A stretch of 10,402 nt of DNA, from positions 1 to 10,402 of the forward strand of contig JBFYKH010000013.1 in the NCBI GenBank assembly GCA_041306075.1, in the 5' to 3' direction. This DNA is from JAHIYG01 sp041306075. Lineage in GTDB: Archaea; Altiarchaeota; Altiarchaeia; IMC4; SCGC-AAA252-I15. Shown one piece after another: positions 1 to 6,347 of the stretch. Within the stretch, counting starts at the first letter, position 1. Every line of letters begins with the position of its first letter. Below the pieces are notes generated by a model, which saw only the letters and a list, made by a program, of their open reading frames with translations, was not told where the DNA came from and searched no databases. Made by a program: the position numbers and the translations under genes.

Positions 1-330
1 CCTAAAGAGCGCCTTCGGGTCGGCCTTCGCCTTCGGAGCCGCCTCCACGGCCTCCTGGGCCTCAAGCTCGCGCCCCAGCTTCTTCAGCTTGCGCTCCCCT
101 TCGCGGGTGAGCACCATGACGCCCTGGCCGCCCTCGTCGTCCGGCGTCGCCACAAGACCCTGCGCTTCGAGGCTCGCGCGCCATTCGTGAATCTTCGCCT
201 TGGGCAGCTGCAGCTTGAACGCGGCCTCGTCCTCGGTTATGCCCTTGACCTCCAGTACCAGCGCTAGCAGGTGGCCTTCGTTCAGCTCCCCGTCCAGCCT
301 CAATTCGTCGAAGCCTTCCCCTTCAGCCAT
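1..330 (-). CDS. small winged-helix-like protein, C-terminus cut by window edge
   Basis: I do not recognise this gene. 110 residues are visible, beginning MAEGEGFDELRL and still open at base 1, so the C-terminus lies outside the window. Residues about 18-80 look like a winged helix: helices rich in Leu/Ala (HLLALVLEVKG, EDEAAFKLQLP), a possible recognition helix (AKIHEWRASLEAQGLV), then a wing-like strand VMVLTREGERKLKKL. After residue 80 the chain is charged and Ala/Lys-rich, like a flexible tail. The start is fixed by an in-frame TGA (the top6A stop) only two codons upstream, and by GAGGAG just before the ATG, although the 2-base spacing is short. It follows top6A by 6 bases, so it is the third gene of the topoisomerase VI operon. 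A DNA-binding partner or regulator of topoisomerase VI is possible but only inferred from position. Helix and wing assignments are by eye. Confidence 0.72.
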   Translation of the reverse strand, partial: MAEGEGFDELRLDGELNEGHLLALVLEVKGITEDEAAFKLQLPKAKIHEWRASLEAQGLVATPDDEGGQGVMVLTREGERKLKKLGRELEAQEAVEAAPKAKADPKALFR

Positions 331-332
331 GT

Positions 333-338
333 CTCCTC
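333..338 (-). promoter_or_regulatory. Shine-Dalgarno GAGGAG of the gene after top6A
   Basis: Read on the minus strand, GAGGAG overlaps the top6A stop codon TGA and lies 2 bases before the ATG at 330. The spacing is shorter than usual, but the site supports this start and suggests translational coupling with top6A. Confidence 0.5.
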
Positions 339-1428
339 AGGGCAAGAGTTCGCCCTTCTCTATCTTCCCAGGCAGGTACTCCTCGGCCACGAACTCGAGG
401 CTCTTCGACGCGAGCGCCTGCTGCTCTATCCTCACGCCCTTCTCCTCCATCAGCTTCAGCTCGTGCCTCCACTCCTTGGTCTGGAACCACGGGTACTGGA
501 GGAGCTCGCTTATCCGCTTCTTGTCGACGTCCTTGAGCTCCTCCGTAACCTTCTCCAGGCCGAAGTCCTCTACGTCGGTCACCGTCATCCCGACGAACCT
601 GCTCTTGGGGGTGCCGAGCCTCTCGCTCTCGTGCGCGAGCGCCATCGAGCCGGCCTTGACGACCGAGTAGATGTAGTAGCCCCAGGGGTCCCCGTCGGTG
701 AACATGATGACCGGCATCTTCAGCTCCCGGTTTATCCGGTTCAGGAGCCTGCGGCAGCCCCTCGCGGCCTGCCCCTTCGTGGAGACCATGATGCAGTTGT
801 TCTTCTGCGGGTACTTCTCCTCCACCAGGCGGTCGAACATCGCGCCGGTCTCTATGACGAGGCAGTAGTCGGCCTTCACCTCGTGGAACTTGTACTGCTC
901 CACGATGGAGGGGACCGCGAGGCCGCTTCGGCCGAGCTTGCTGCAGTCTATGAAGTCCCCGGAGTCCTCGATGACTATGTTGCCGATTATCGTGCCCTTG
1001 TCGTCTGCCTTCAGGTGCAGCTCCTCCCTGAGGACGGACAGCATCGTCTCGAGGTCGACTATGAGGGGGTCGCTCTCGTCCTGGCCCTCGAACGTGTTCT
1101 CCTTAGTCCCGGCCACCGTGTGCTTGAGCTGGTAGTACAGCTCCCTGATGCTCGCCGTCTTGTCGCGGTCGACTAGCTCCTCGCACTTGGAGGCGATGAG
1201 CATCGTCTGCATGAACTTCTTGGTGTGGGCGACGTTCATGAAGTTCCTGATGGACGTCTTGTCGCCCATCCTCAGGAGGTTGCTCTCTTTATCGAACTGT
1301 ATGTTGGAGAAGCTCCTGAGGGGGACCTTCATCTTCGGGACCTTGTCGGCCTCTATGGACGACGCTATGTCCTCCCCGAGCCCCTTGAGCTTCCGTATCA
1401 CGTCCTTGCGGTTGTCCTTGGCGGCCAT
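337..1428 (-). CDS. top6A: DNA topoisomerase VI subunit A
   Basis: Catalytic subunit of the type IIB topoisomerase (Spo11 family). With subunit B as an A2B2 enzyme it cuts both DNA strands, passes another duplex through and reseals, relaxing and decatenating the chromosome. At 363 residues it has the normal family length. Residues about 70-145 form the winged-helix (5Y-CAP) domain with the motif RELYYQLKHT; the YY pair is residues 98-99, and by Spo11 alignment the second Tyr is the likely nucleophile. The Toprim domain follows, with the acidic residue in VIETG (Glu193) and the metal-binding DGDPWG (Asp245, Asp247). No key residue is missing. The ATG lies 2 bases after the top6B stop, with GGAGGAG spaced 5 bases before it, so subunits A and B are translated from one message. 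The assignment is secure. Confidence 0.97.
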   Translation of the reverse strand: MAAKDNRKDVIRKLKGLGEDIASSIEADKVPKMKVPLRSFSNIQFDKESNLLRMGDKTSIRNFMNVAHTKKFMQTMLIASKCEELVDRDKTASIRELYYQLKHTVAGTKENTFEGQDESDPLIVDLETMLSVLREELHLKADDKGTIIGNIVIEDSGDFIDCSKLGRSGLAVPSIVEQYKFHEVKADYCLVIETGAMFDRLVEEKYPQKNNCIMVSTKGQAARGCRRLLNRINRELKMPVIMFTDGDPWGYYIYSVVKAGSMALAHESERLGTPKSRFVGMTVTDVEDFGLEKVTEELKDVDKKRISELLQYPWFQTKEWRHELKLMEEKGVRIEQQALASKSLEFVAEEYLPGKIEKGELLP

Positions 1429-1430
1429 CC

Positions 1431-3089
1431 TTACTCCTCCGACTCCCCCTTAATGCCCACCGGAGCCTCCGGCTCCTCGGCCTCCTGCGCCTCAAGCTCC
1501 GCCCTGTACTCGAGCTTTAGCTTCTTCGTTATCAGGACGTGGAGCGTCTTGGCGAGCTTCTTCTCGTCCCTGCCGGTGAGCTTCGCGACCGCGGCCGCGA
1601 GCTCGGCGCTGTACTTCAAAAGCGCGTTCATCCTCGCCTCCCGCTCTATCTCCCGCCTCATCCTGCTGTGGTAGCGCTGGAACTTGCGGCCAACGTCCAT
1701 GAGGGCCATCCGTATCTCCTTCACTACCTCCTCCTCGGCGCTGACGCTCTGCTTGCCCGCGGACGTGTAGGGGACGTACATGGAGACCAGGTTGACGAAT
1801 ATGGTTATGGGCGTGTTCTCGAAGTCCTTCACGTCGTACCGCTTCCATTCCACGCTGCTGACGGCCTGCATTATCGCGCACGCCCCCGCGTCGAAGAGGA
1901 GGGGCGTCCTGTTGGCGAACCTCATGACCTCGACGCGGTTGGCCTCCGTCTCCTCGCCGGTCGCCGGCCTGCCCGCGTTCCCGCCGAACGCTATCGCCAC
2001 CTCTATCTGGAACGGGACTCCGCCGCCGTAGACGGTCGGGTTCCGGGTCAGGACTGACGAGAACTCTGGCTTCAGTATCTTCAGCACCGCGTTCTCAATC
2101 TGCCTCTCCCCTATGGGCCTGAGGCCCTCGACCGGCGGGGCCATGAAGTCTATCTGGGCGAACGCCTTCGTCACCTCCTCAGCCTCCGGCCACGTTATCT
2201 TCCGCGGGTTCTTCTTCAGGTCGAAGTTGATTTTCGACTGTATCTCGTCCACCTTAGCCTTGCTCACCCTCGAGAACTCGGTCTCGAGGAAGCCCGCGAT
2301 GCTGCGGTTCGACGAGCGCTTCGCGCGGTTGAGTAGGTCGTCGGTGTCCATCCCCTTCGGGTGCGGCTTCATCTCCTTCGGGGGCCGCGGAATCTCCCTG
2401 CTCGTCCTGTCGAAGACGCTCTTCCTTCCCTCCGGGTCGACGAACGTGACCTTCGCATGCGGGTTCGCTATCGCCGTCCGCCTGATGTACTCGTACGGGC
2501 TCCTCTCGCCGAGGTTGAACGACACGCCCTTCAGCTCCCCGTGTATCTCGGTGCCGCGCCACTTCTGGGAGACGACGTTGTTCTCCATGATTTCGGCGCT
2601 GTTCTTGGTGACGTCGACCATGAGCTTGACGTCGTTGACCTTGCCGTTGCCGGTGCTCGTGAGTATCCGGACGGGCTTGCCGGTCGTCATCTGGGCGAAC
2701 AGCGTGACCCCGGCTACGCCGATGCCCTGCTGGCCGCGCAGCTGGACGTTCCTGTGGAACTTGGTGCCCGCCAGCATCTGCCCGAAGACGCCGCCTATGT
2801 GCTTCTCCGGTATCCCCGGGCCGTTGTCGCGGCACATGAAGCTGTAGTGTTCCTCGCCGACCTGCTTGACGACGACGTCGATGTCCGGCAGTATCCCCGC
2901 CTCCTCGCAGGCGTCCAGGGCATTCGTGACGAGCTCGTGGATGACGGTCGTGAGCGAGCGGAGCTTCCCGGAGTATCCGAGGTGCGCCTTGTTCTTCCTG
3001 AAGAATTCGGTGATGGATACGGCCTTGAAGTCCTTGAACATGTCGTCCGCGGACTTCTCCTTTAGTTCCTCTTCTTCCTTCTCTGGCAT
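1431..3089 (-). CDS. top6B: DNA topoisomerase VI subunit B
   Basis: ATP-binding subunit of topoisomerase VI. ATP-driven dimerisation of its GHKL domain closes the gate and drives strand passage by subunit A. Numbered from this ATG (552 residues), the GHKL N box HELVTNALDA is at about 51-60, DNGPGIP at 88-94 and the lid GQQGIGVAGV at 119-128. The basic segment around 250-310 fits the helix-two-turn-helix insert. The transducer domain follows, with its switch lysine in TSAGKQSVS (about Lys446). The last 30 residues are acidic and variable. An in-frame TTG at 3098 would add three residues (MIE). I prefer the ATG at 3089 as the stronger codon, and the TATA-like box at 3129-3135 suits either. It leads the operon top6B-top6A-winged helix. 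Length and motifs are complete. Confidence 0.95.
   Translation of the reverse strand: MPEKEEEELKEKSADDMFKDFKAVSITEFFRKNKAHLGYSGKLRSLTTVIHELVTNALDACEEAGILPDIDVVVKQVGEEHYSFMCRDNGPGIPEKHIGGVFGQMLAGTKFHRNVQLRGQQGIGVAGVTLFAQMTTGKPVRILTSTGNGKVNDVKLMVDVTKNSAEIMENNVVSQKWRGTEIHGELKGVSFNLGERSPYEYIRRTAIANPHAKVTFVDPEGRKSVFDRTSREIPRPPKEMKPHPKGMDTDDLLNRAKRSSNRSIAGFLETEFSRVSKAKVDEIQSKINFDLKKNPRKITWPEAEEVTKAFAQIDFMAPPVEGLRPIGERQIENAVLKILKPEFSSVLTRNPTVYGGGVPFQIEVAIAFGGNAGRPATGEETEANRVEVMRFANRTPLLFDAGACAIMQAVSSVEWKRYDVKDFENTPITIFVNLVSMYVPYTSAGKQSVSAEEEVVKEIRMALMDVGRKFQRYHSRMRREIEREARMNALLKYSAELAAAVAKLTGRDEKKLAKTLHVLITKKLKLEYRAELEAQEAEEPEAPVGIKGESEE
1434..1440 (-). promoter_or_regulatory. Shine-Dalgarno of top6A
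   Basis: GGAGGAG on the minus strand, inside the last codons of top6B, 5 bases before the top6A ATG. It is a strong match to the archaeal anti-Shine-Dalgarno and confirms the top6A start. Confidence 0.8.
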
Positions 3090-3128
3090 TTCAATCAACC
3101 GATGGTGAACGCAGGGGATTCTCGTATC

Positions 3129-3135
3129 TATTAAG
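3129..3135 (-). promoter_or_regulatory. TATA-like box of the top6B operon
   Basis: CTTAATA on the minus strand, about 40 bases before the top6B ATG. Transcription would begin near 3105-3108, giving a leader of under 20 bases. It sits just past the oligo-T of the preceding KH gene, so the top6 operon probably has its own promoter. The match to the TATA consensus is moderate. Confidence 0.45.
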
Positions 3136-3146
3136 CCTTGCCCGTT

Positions 3147-3152
3147 AAAAAA
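3147..3152 (-). terminator. oligo-T terminator after the KH gene
   Basis: A run of six T on the minus strand, 11 bases after the stop codon of the KH-domain gene. Archaeal RNA polymerase terminates at such T-tracts without a hairpin, and none is evident here. It separates the KH gene from the top6 operon. Confidence 0.5.
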
Positions 3153-3163
3153 CGAAGGCGCGC

Positions 3164-3652
3164 TCAGCGCCCCTTCTCGAGCTTCCTGTAGACGGTGGCG
3201 TGCCTTGAGCCCTCAAGGAGCATCGAGACCGCCTCCTTCGCGGAGGCCACCGAGTCGTAGGGGCCTATTAGCCCCACCGTCTTCCCGTACACGGAGACCA
3301 TGGCGCCTGAGGCCCGCTCGATGAACTTCCTCGCGCGGCCGCCTTCGCCGATTATCCTGCCGCGCAGCCGCTCCATGGCCTTGTCGGTGGCGGCGTAGTC
3401 TGACATGTCGACGAACTCCAGGACGTTGCCCTCCTTCAGGAGGCTGAGCGCCTTCTCGGGGCTGAATCCGCGGCCGATGGCGTGGACTATGTCCTTCCCG
3501 ACCCATTCGTCGACGGCCTCCCCTTCCACGGAGACCTCCCCGTCCGCTATAGTAATCTTGCAGCGGGTCCGCTTCTCCAGGTCGCATTTCGTCTTCCCCC
3601 CCTCGCCTATCAGGACGCTGACGCGCTCATGCGGTATCCGGACGTACTGCAT
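3164..3652 (-). CDS. two-KH-domain RNA-binding protein, archaeal Dim2/Krr1 (Pno1) type
   Basis: Cytoplasmic RNA-binding protein of the Krr1/Dim2 family. Members bind the 3' end of pre-16S rRNA during small-subunit maturation, and the archaeal one also contacts initiation factor aIF2-alpha. The product from this ATG is 162 residues, the usual size. The first KH domain opens MQYVRIPHERVSVLIGEGG, with the loop GEGG at about 17-20. The family signature AIGRGFSPEKAL lies near 58-69. The second KH domain carries RIIGEGGRARKFIE (about 99-112) followed by VSVYGKTVGLIG, very typical of the family. An upstream in-frame TTG at 3664 would add four residues. I chose the ATG because the TATA box at 3676-3684 places transcription initiation almost on it. 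The gene appears monocistronic, closed by the oligo-T at 3147-3152. The precise role is taken from the family. Confidence 0.92.
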   Translation of the reverse strand: MQYVRIPHERVSVLIGEGGKTKCDLEKRTRCKITIADGEVSVEGEAVDEWVGKDIVHAIGRGFSPEKALSLLKEGNVLEFVDMSDYAATDKAMERLRGRIIGEGGRARKFIERASGAMVSVYGKTVGLIGPYDSVASAKEAVSMLLEGSRHATVYRKLEKGR

Positions 3653-3675
3653 CGGAGAATACAAGGGTTTGGGCG

Positions 3676-3684
3676 ATTATATAT
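3676..3684 (-). promoter_or_regulatory. TATA box of the KH-protein gene
   Basis: ATATATAAT on the minus strand, a near-consensus archaeal TATA box. Its centre is about 28 bases from the ATG at 3652, so the transcript should start at or next to the start codon and be leaderless. No Shine-Dalgarno precedes the ATG, which agrees. The box lies about 18 bases beyond the stop codon of the membrane-protein gene. Confidence 0.7.
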
Positions 3685-3702
3685 GGCTGGGCCGGACGGG
3701 AG

Positions 3703-5244
3703 TCATGCGCCGAATAGACGCCTAATCACCGTGTTCACCGCCCCGTCCACCGCGCTGAGGAAGTATGCGTCCGTATCCCTTTCCATCACCGGGGAAAGTA
3801 TGAACCGGGGCGTGAGCGTGTCCGCGAGGACGTAGTCTACCGCCACGAAGAGCTCAAAAAGTAGGGATGCCGCGACCGCGACCGAGGCTGCGGTGGCCAG
3901 GAGCCTCCAAGCCCCGGCTGGCGCATGCCGCTTCGCGATTTCGCCAAGCCGCAGGTACGCCACGACGGCCGCCAGTGAGAGGAGCCATCCCACATCGTAG
4001 ACGTAGCGCATCCAGGATGCGTCTATCATCAGTATGCCTGCGACGAGGGGGGCGGCCATTGCGGACAAGAGGAGGATGAAGCCGGTCTGGGGGCTTAGCC
4101 TGCGAAGCCCGACCGCCTCGTAGACTGCGATGAGGGGGACGGAAAGGAGGAGTATGGACATCAGGGGGAACGCCACCGGGAATGACGGGAACCTGAAGTC
4201 GTGTATCAGGCATTTGCCGTATTTGCTGGTGGCGAATTCCAGGACCGGCACACCCTCGGTCACTTCGACGGAGGGCAGGAAGTAGTTCCTGAGGTTGCAG
4301 CCTATCCGCGAAGGGTCCGGCAAAGCCTTGAGGTTCGGCTCCACCGAGTTCTGGTAGACGACGCCGAGTTCGAAGGGGTCGTCGAACCGTATGTAGTTCC
4401 ATGCCAGGAGCAGGAGGACCGACGACATGAGGGGAAGGAGGAGGTGTAGCATCTGGGAGCGGGCGGACGCGACCCGGCCGCCGCCCGACCGCGTCAAGGC
4501 CACGCAAGCCAAGGACACAACGTAGGCCGGCAAGAGCGCCTGCTTGCACATTATGCTGAGGCCCGCGGCCAAGCTGAGGAGCGCGAGCACCATGTTGGTG
4601 CGGCGGTAGTAGAGCCATACGACCAGGAGCCCGACATGGGCGACCATGAAAAGCTGAGCCGACGATATCGACAGGAACCACACCATGCTCATCGAGGCCA
4701 CATGGAGGTAGAAGCTCGAGAATCCGACCATCAGGAAGCCTAGGAGGGACGCCCGGAACACGGTTTCCCGGCCGCTGTCCCTGAAGAGCGCATGGAGTGT
4801 GAAGTATAGGACGTAAAAGAAGAGGTAGAGGGTGGCTGACGTTATGGCGAGTTCCTGCGCCGACTCCGACACGCCAAGGCCGAGGAGGCTGTTGAGGACG
4901 TAGGGCATGAGCGTCGGCAGCGGCCCCCAGTAAGCCTGCACCCGGCCGTTGTAGTACGACGCGTCCTGCATCCGCTTCAAGTAGGCGCCGTCGGCGTCGC
5001 ACAGTCCGATTCTCCCGTGGGCCAGGCAGTTCGCCTGAAGCTGGTAGTGGTTCATCCATTTGAGGGGCTGGAGGCTGTAGGTCAGGTGGCTGGCGAGCGA
5101 GTACGAGATTACGAGCACTAGGAGGAACATGACGTGGAAAAGTACGGCCTGGCCCCGACCCTGGAAGGGGCTCGGGAGGGCGCCGATTAACCGCTTGGAC
5201 GCGAAAATCATCCGCTTGGACGCATTGCCTCTGCCTTTAGCCAT
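3703..5244 (-). CDS. polytopic membrane protein, GT-C (GT39-like) glycosyltransferase superfamily
   Basis: A 513-residue integral membrane protein with about 11-12 hydrophobic segments, the first at about 34-56 and the last at about 446-470. The basic N-terminus is cytoplasmic by the positive-inside rule. Two patches look like the GT-C family that moves sugars from polyprenyl-phosphate donors: YYNGRVQAYWGPLPTLMPYV (98-117) in the first large external loop, and WNYIRFDDPFELGVVYQ (282-298) before the second large loop of about 60 residues. WMRYVYDVGWLLSLAAV (411-427) also fits. In the first loop I see no obvious acidic pair next to the first membrane segment, where many GT-C enzymes place the catalytic Asp/Glu; Asp83 and Asp85 are the nearest candidates. 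Donor and acceptor are unknown, and no glycosylation genes are adjacent. The ATG at 5244 follows a weak TATA-like box. A 7-residue near-repeat, ASKRMIF/ASKRLIG, occupies residues 9-22. It may instead be a GT-like protein of other function. Confidence 0.75.
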   Translation of the reverse strand: MAKGRGNASKRMIFASKRLIGALPSPFQGRGQAVLFHVMFLLVLVISYSLASHLTYSLQPLKWMNHYQLQANCLAHGRIGLCDADGAYLKRMQDASYYNGRVQAYWGPLPTLMPYVLNSLLGLGVSESAQELAITSATLYLFFYVLYFTLHALFRDSGRETVFRASLLGFLMVGFSSFYLHVASMSMVWFLSISSAQLFMVAHVGLLVVWLYYRRTNMVLALLSLAAGLSIMCKQALLPAYVVSLACVALTRSGGGRVASARSQMLHLLLPLMSSVLLLLAWNYIRFDDPFELGVVYQNSVEPNLKALPDPSRIGCNLRNYFLPSVEVTEGVPVLEFATSKYGKCLIHDFRFPSFPVAFPLMSILLLSVPLIAVYEAVGLRRLSPQTGFILLLSAMAAPLVAGILMIDASWMRYVYDVGWLLSLAAVVAYLRLGEIAKRHAPAGAWRLLATAASVAVAASLLFELFVAVDYVLADTLTPRFILSPVMERDTDAYFLSAVDGAVNTVIRRLFGA

Positions 5245-5283
5245 TTGTCAGCCGGATGCCGGGGTTATTGATTGGAGCCGCCG

Positions 5284-5290
5284 CATAAAA
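5284..5290 (-). promoter_or_regulatory. possible TATA box of the membrane-protein gene
   Basis: TTTTATG on the minus strand, about 43 bases before the ATG at 5244, predicting a leader of about 17 bases. It is a weak match, but it is the only AT-rich candidate at a plausible distance in the 86-base divergent intergenic region. Confidence 0.35.
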
Positions 5291-5302
5291 TCCCGAGGAC
5301 TG

Positions 5303-5310
5303 ATTTTAAT
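5303..5310 (+). promoter_or_regulatory. TATA-like box of the radical SAM-cca operon
   Basis: ATTTTAAT, centred about 25 bases before the ATG at 5331, so transcription should begin at the start codon (leaderless). No Shine-Dalgarno lies between the box and the gene, in agreement. Confidence 0.5.
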
Positions 5311-5330
5311 GCCAGCCTACCATTCTGTTT

Positions 5331-6347
5331 ATGATGCGCGAAGCCATGCTCTACGAAGGCGCGGGCGAAGGCCGTGTGCGCTGCAGGCTCTGCGCCCACG
5401 GGTGCGTGATACGGGACGGGGGGCGGGGCCTGTGCGGCGTCCGGGAGAACAGTGGCGGAAAACTGTACTCCCTGGCGTACGGGAAGCTCTGCGCCGCGAA
5501 CGCGGACCCCGTGGAGAAGAAGCCGCTCTACCATTTCCTGCCCGGCTCATCAACATATTCGGTGTCGGCGGTGGGCTGCAACTTCAGGTGCAAGCACTGC
5601 CAGAACTGGGAGATAAGCCAGGCCCCGAGGGACGGCGGCCGGATATACGGGGGGGACGCGTCCCCCGGGGAGATTGTGGCCAGCGCGCTCTCGAGCGGCT
5701 GCAAATCGGTCTCGTACACCTACACGGAGCCGACCGTCTTCATGGAGTACGCCCTCGACACGGCAGTCGCCGCCAGGGAGGCCGGGCTCAGGAACGTCTT
5801 CGTGAGCAACGGCTACATGAGCGAGGAAGCGGTCGGGGCGATGGCCCCCAGCCTGGACGCGGACAACGTGGACCTGAAGGCCTTCACCGAGGGGTTCTAC
5901 AGGGACGTCTGCGGGGCCTCCCTTGAGCCGGTGCTTCGGACGCTGAAGGACCTGGTTGGGAGGGGCGTGTGGGTGGAGGTGACGACGCTCATCATACCGT
6001 CCCTGAACGACGGGGAAGGCGAGCTGAAGCAGATAGCGGATTTCATCGCCGGGGAGCTCGGCCTGCACGTGCCGTGGCACGTCTCCCGGTTCCACCCGGA
6101 CTACAAGCTGACACATCTGCCGGCGACCGACGTGAAGGCCGTCGCCGAAGCCGTCGAGATAGGCAGGAAGGCCGGCCTAAAGCACGTCTACGGAGGCAAC
6201 GTCCCGCACGGCGGGTACGAGAACACGTACTGCCCCGGCTGCGGCGGACTCCTCATCGAGCGGCGCGGCTTCACGGTCGCAAGGAACGTCATCGGCGCCG
6301 GCGCCTGCCCCGAGTGCGGCTGCCGGATAGAGGGGGTGTGGCAGTGA
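5331..6347 (+). CDS. amrS: AmmeMemoRadiSam system radical SAM enzyme (PflA-related)
   Basis: A radical SAM enzyme of the type that co-occurs with AMMECR1 and Memo proteins, related to pyruvate-formate-lyase activases (COG1180). It would bind a [4Fe-4S] cluster and S-adenosylmethionine to make a deoxyadenosyl radical; the substrate of this family is not established to my knowledge. The 338 residues show the N-terminal signature CRLCAHGCVI...GLCGVR (Cys18, 21, 25, 35), the cluster motif CNFRCKHC (Cys83, 87, 90), and the family segments YTYTEPTVF and VPWHVSRFHPDYK. At the C-terminus a rubredoxin-like pair CPGC (301-304) and CPEC (326-329) probably binds zinc or iron. All expected cysteines are present. 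AMMECR1 and Memo genes are not in this window. Either ATG of the initial ATGATG could serve. The gene overlaps the start of cca by 4 bases. Confidence 0.9.
   Translation: MMREAMLYEGAGEGRVRCRLCAHGCVIRDGGRGLCGVRENSGGKLYSLAYGKLCAANADPVEKKPLYHFLPGSSTYSVSAVGCNFRCKHCQNWEISQAPRDGGRIYGGDASPGEIVASALSSGCKSVSYTYTEPTVFMEYALDTAVAAREAGLRNVFVSNGYMSEEAVGAMAPSLDADNVDLKAFTEGFYRDVCGASLEPVLRTLKDLVGRGVWVEVTTLIIPSLNDGEGELKQIADFIAGELGLHVPWHVSRFHPDYKLTHLPATDVKAVAEAVEIGRKAGLKHVYGGNVPHGGYENTYCPGCGGLLIERRGFTVARNVIGAGACPECGCRIEGVWQ
6331..6338 (+). promoter_or_regulatory. Shine-Dalgarno of cca
   Basis: AGGGGGTG lies 5 bases before the GTG at 6344, inside the last codons of the radical SAM gene. It resembles the archaeal consensus GGAGGTGA and decides the cca start over the in-frame GTG at 6338, which is part of this site, and over more distal in-frame starts. 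Confidence 0.6.

Noticed and set aside
337..339. Top6A TGA as a recoded (selenocysteine, pyrrolysine-like or readthrough) codon
   Set aside because: Top6A is already full length, the next frame has its own ATG and ribosome site, and no recoding structure is visible.
271..1176. Long plus-strand open frame (301 residues) opposite top6A
   Set aside because: Leu/Val/Arg-rich translation with no recognisable motif, lying exactly antisense to the well-conserved top6A. High G+C makes such shadow frames common.
2361..3065. Long plus-strand open frame opposite top6B
   Set aside because: Antisense shadow of the GHKL domain, with low-complexity composition and no start signal.
3854..5059. 401-residue minus-strand frame inside the membrane-protein gene
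   Set aside because: Pro/Arg-rich translation typical of an out-of-frame reading. The overlapping frame gives a coherent multi-pass membrane protein.
5969..6343. N-terminal extension of the CCA-adding enzyme
   Set aside because: The frame is open, but its translation is Arg/Pro-rich and overlaps the conserved radical SAM C-terminus. The GTG at 6344 has its own ribosome site and gives the normal family length.
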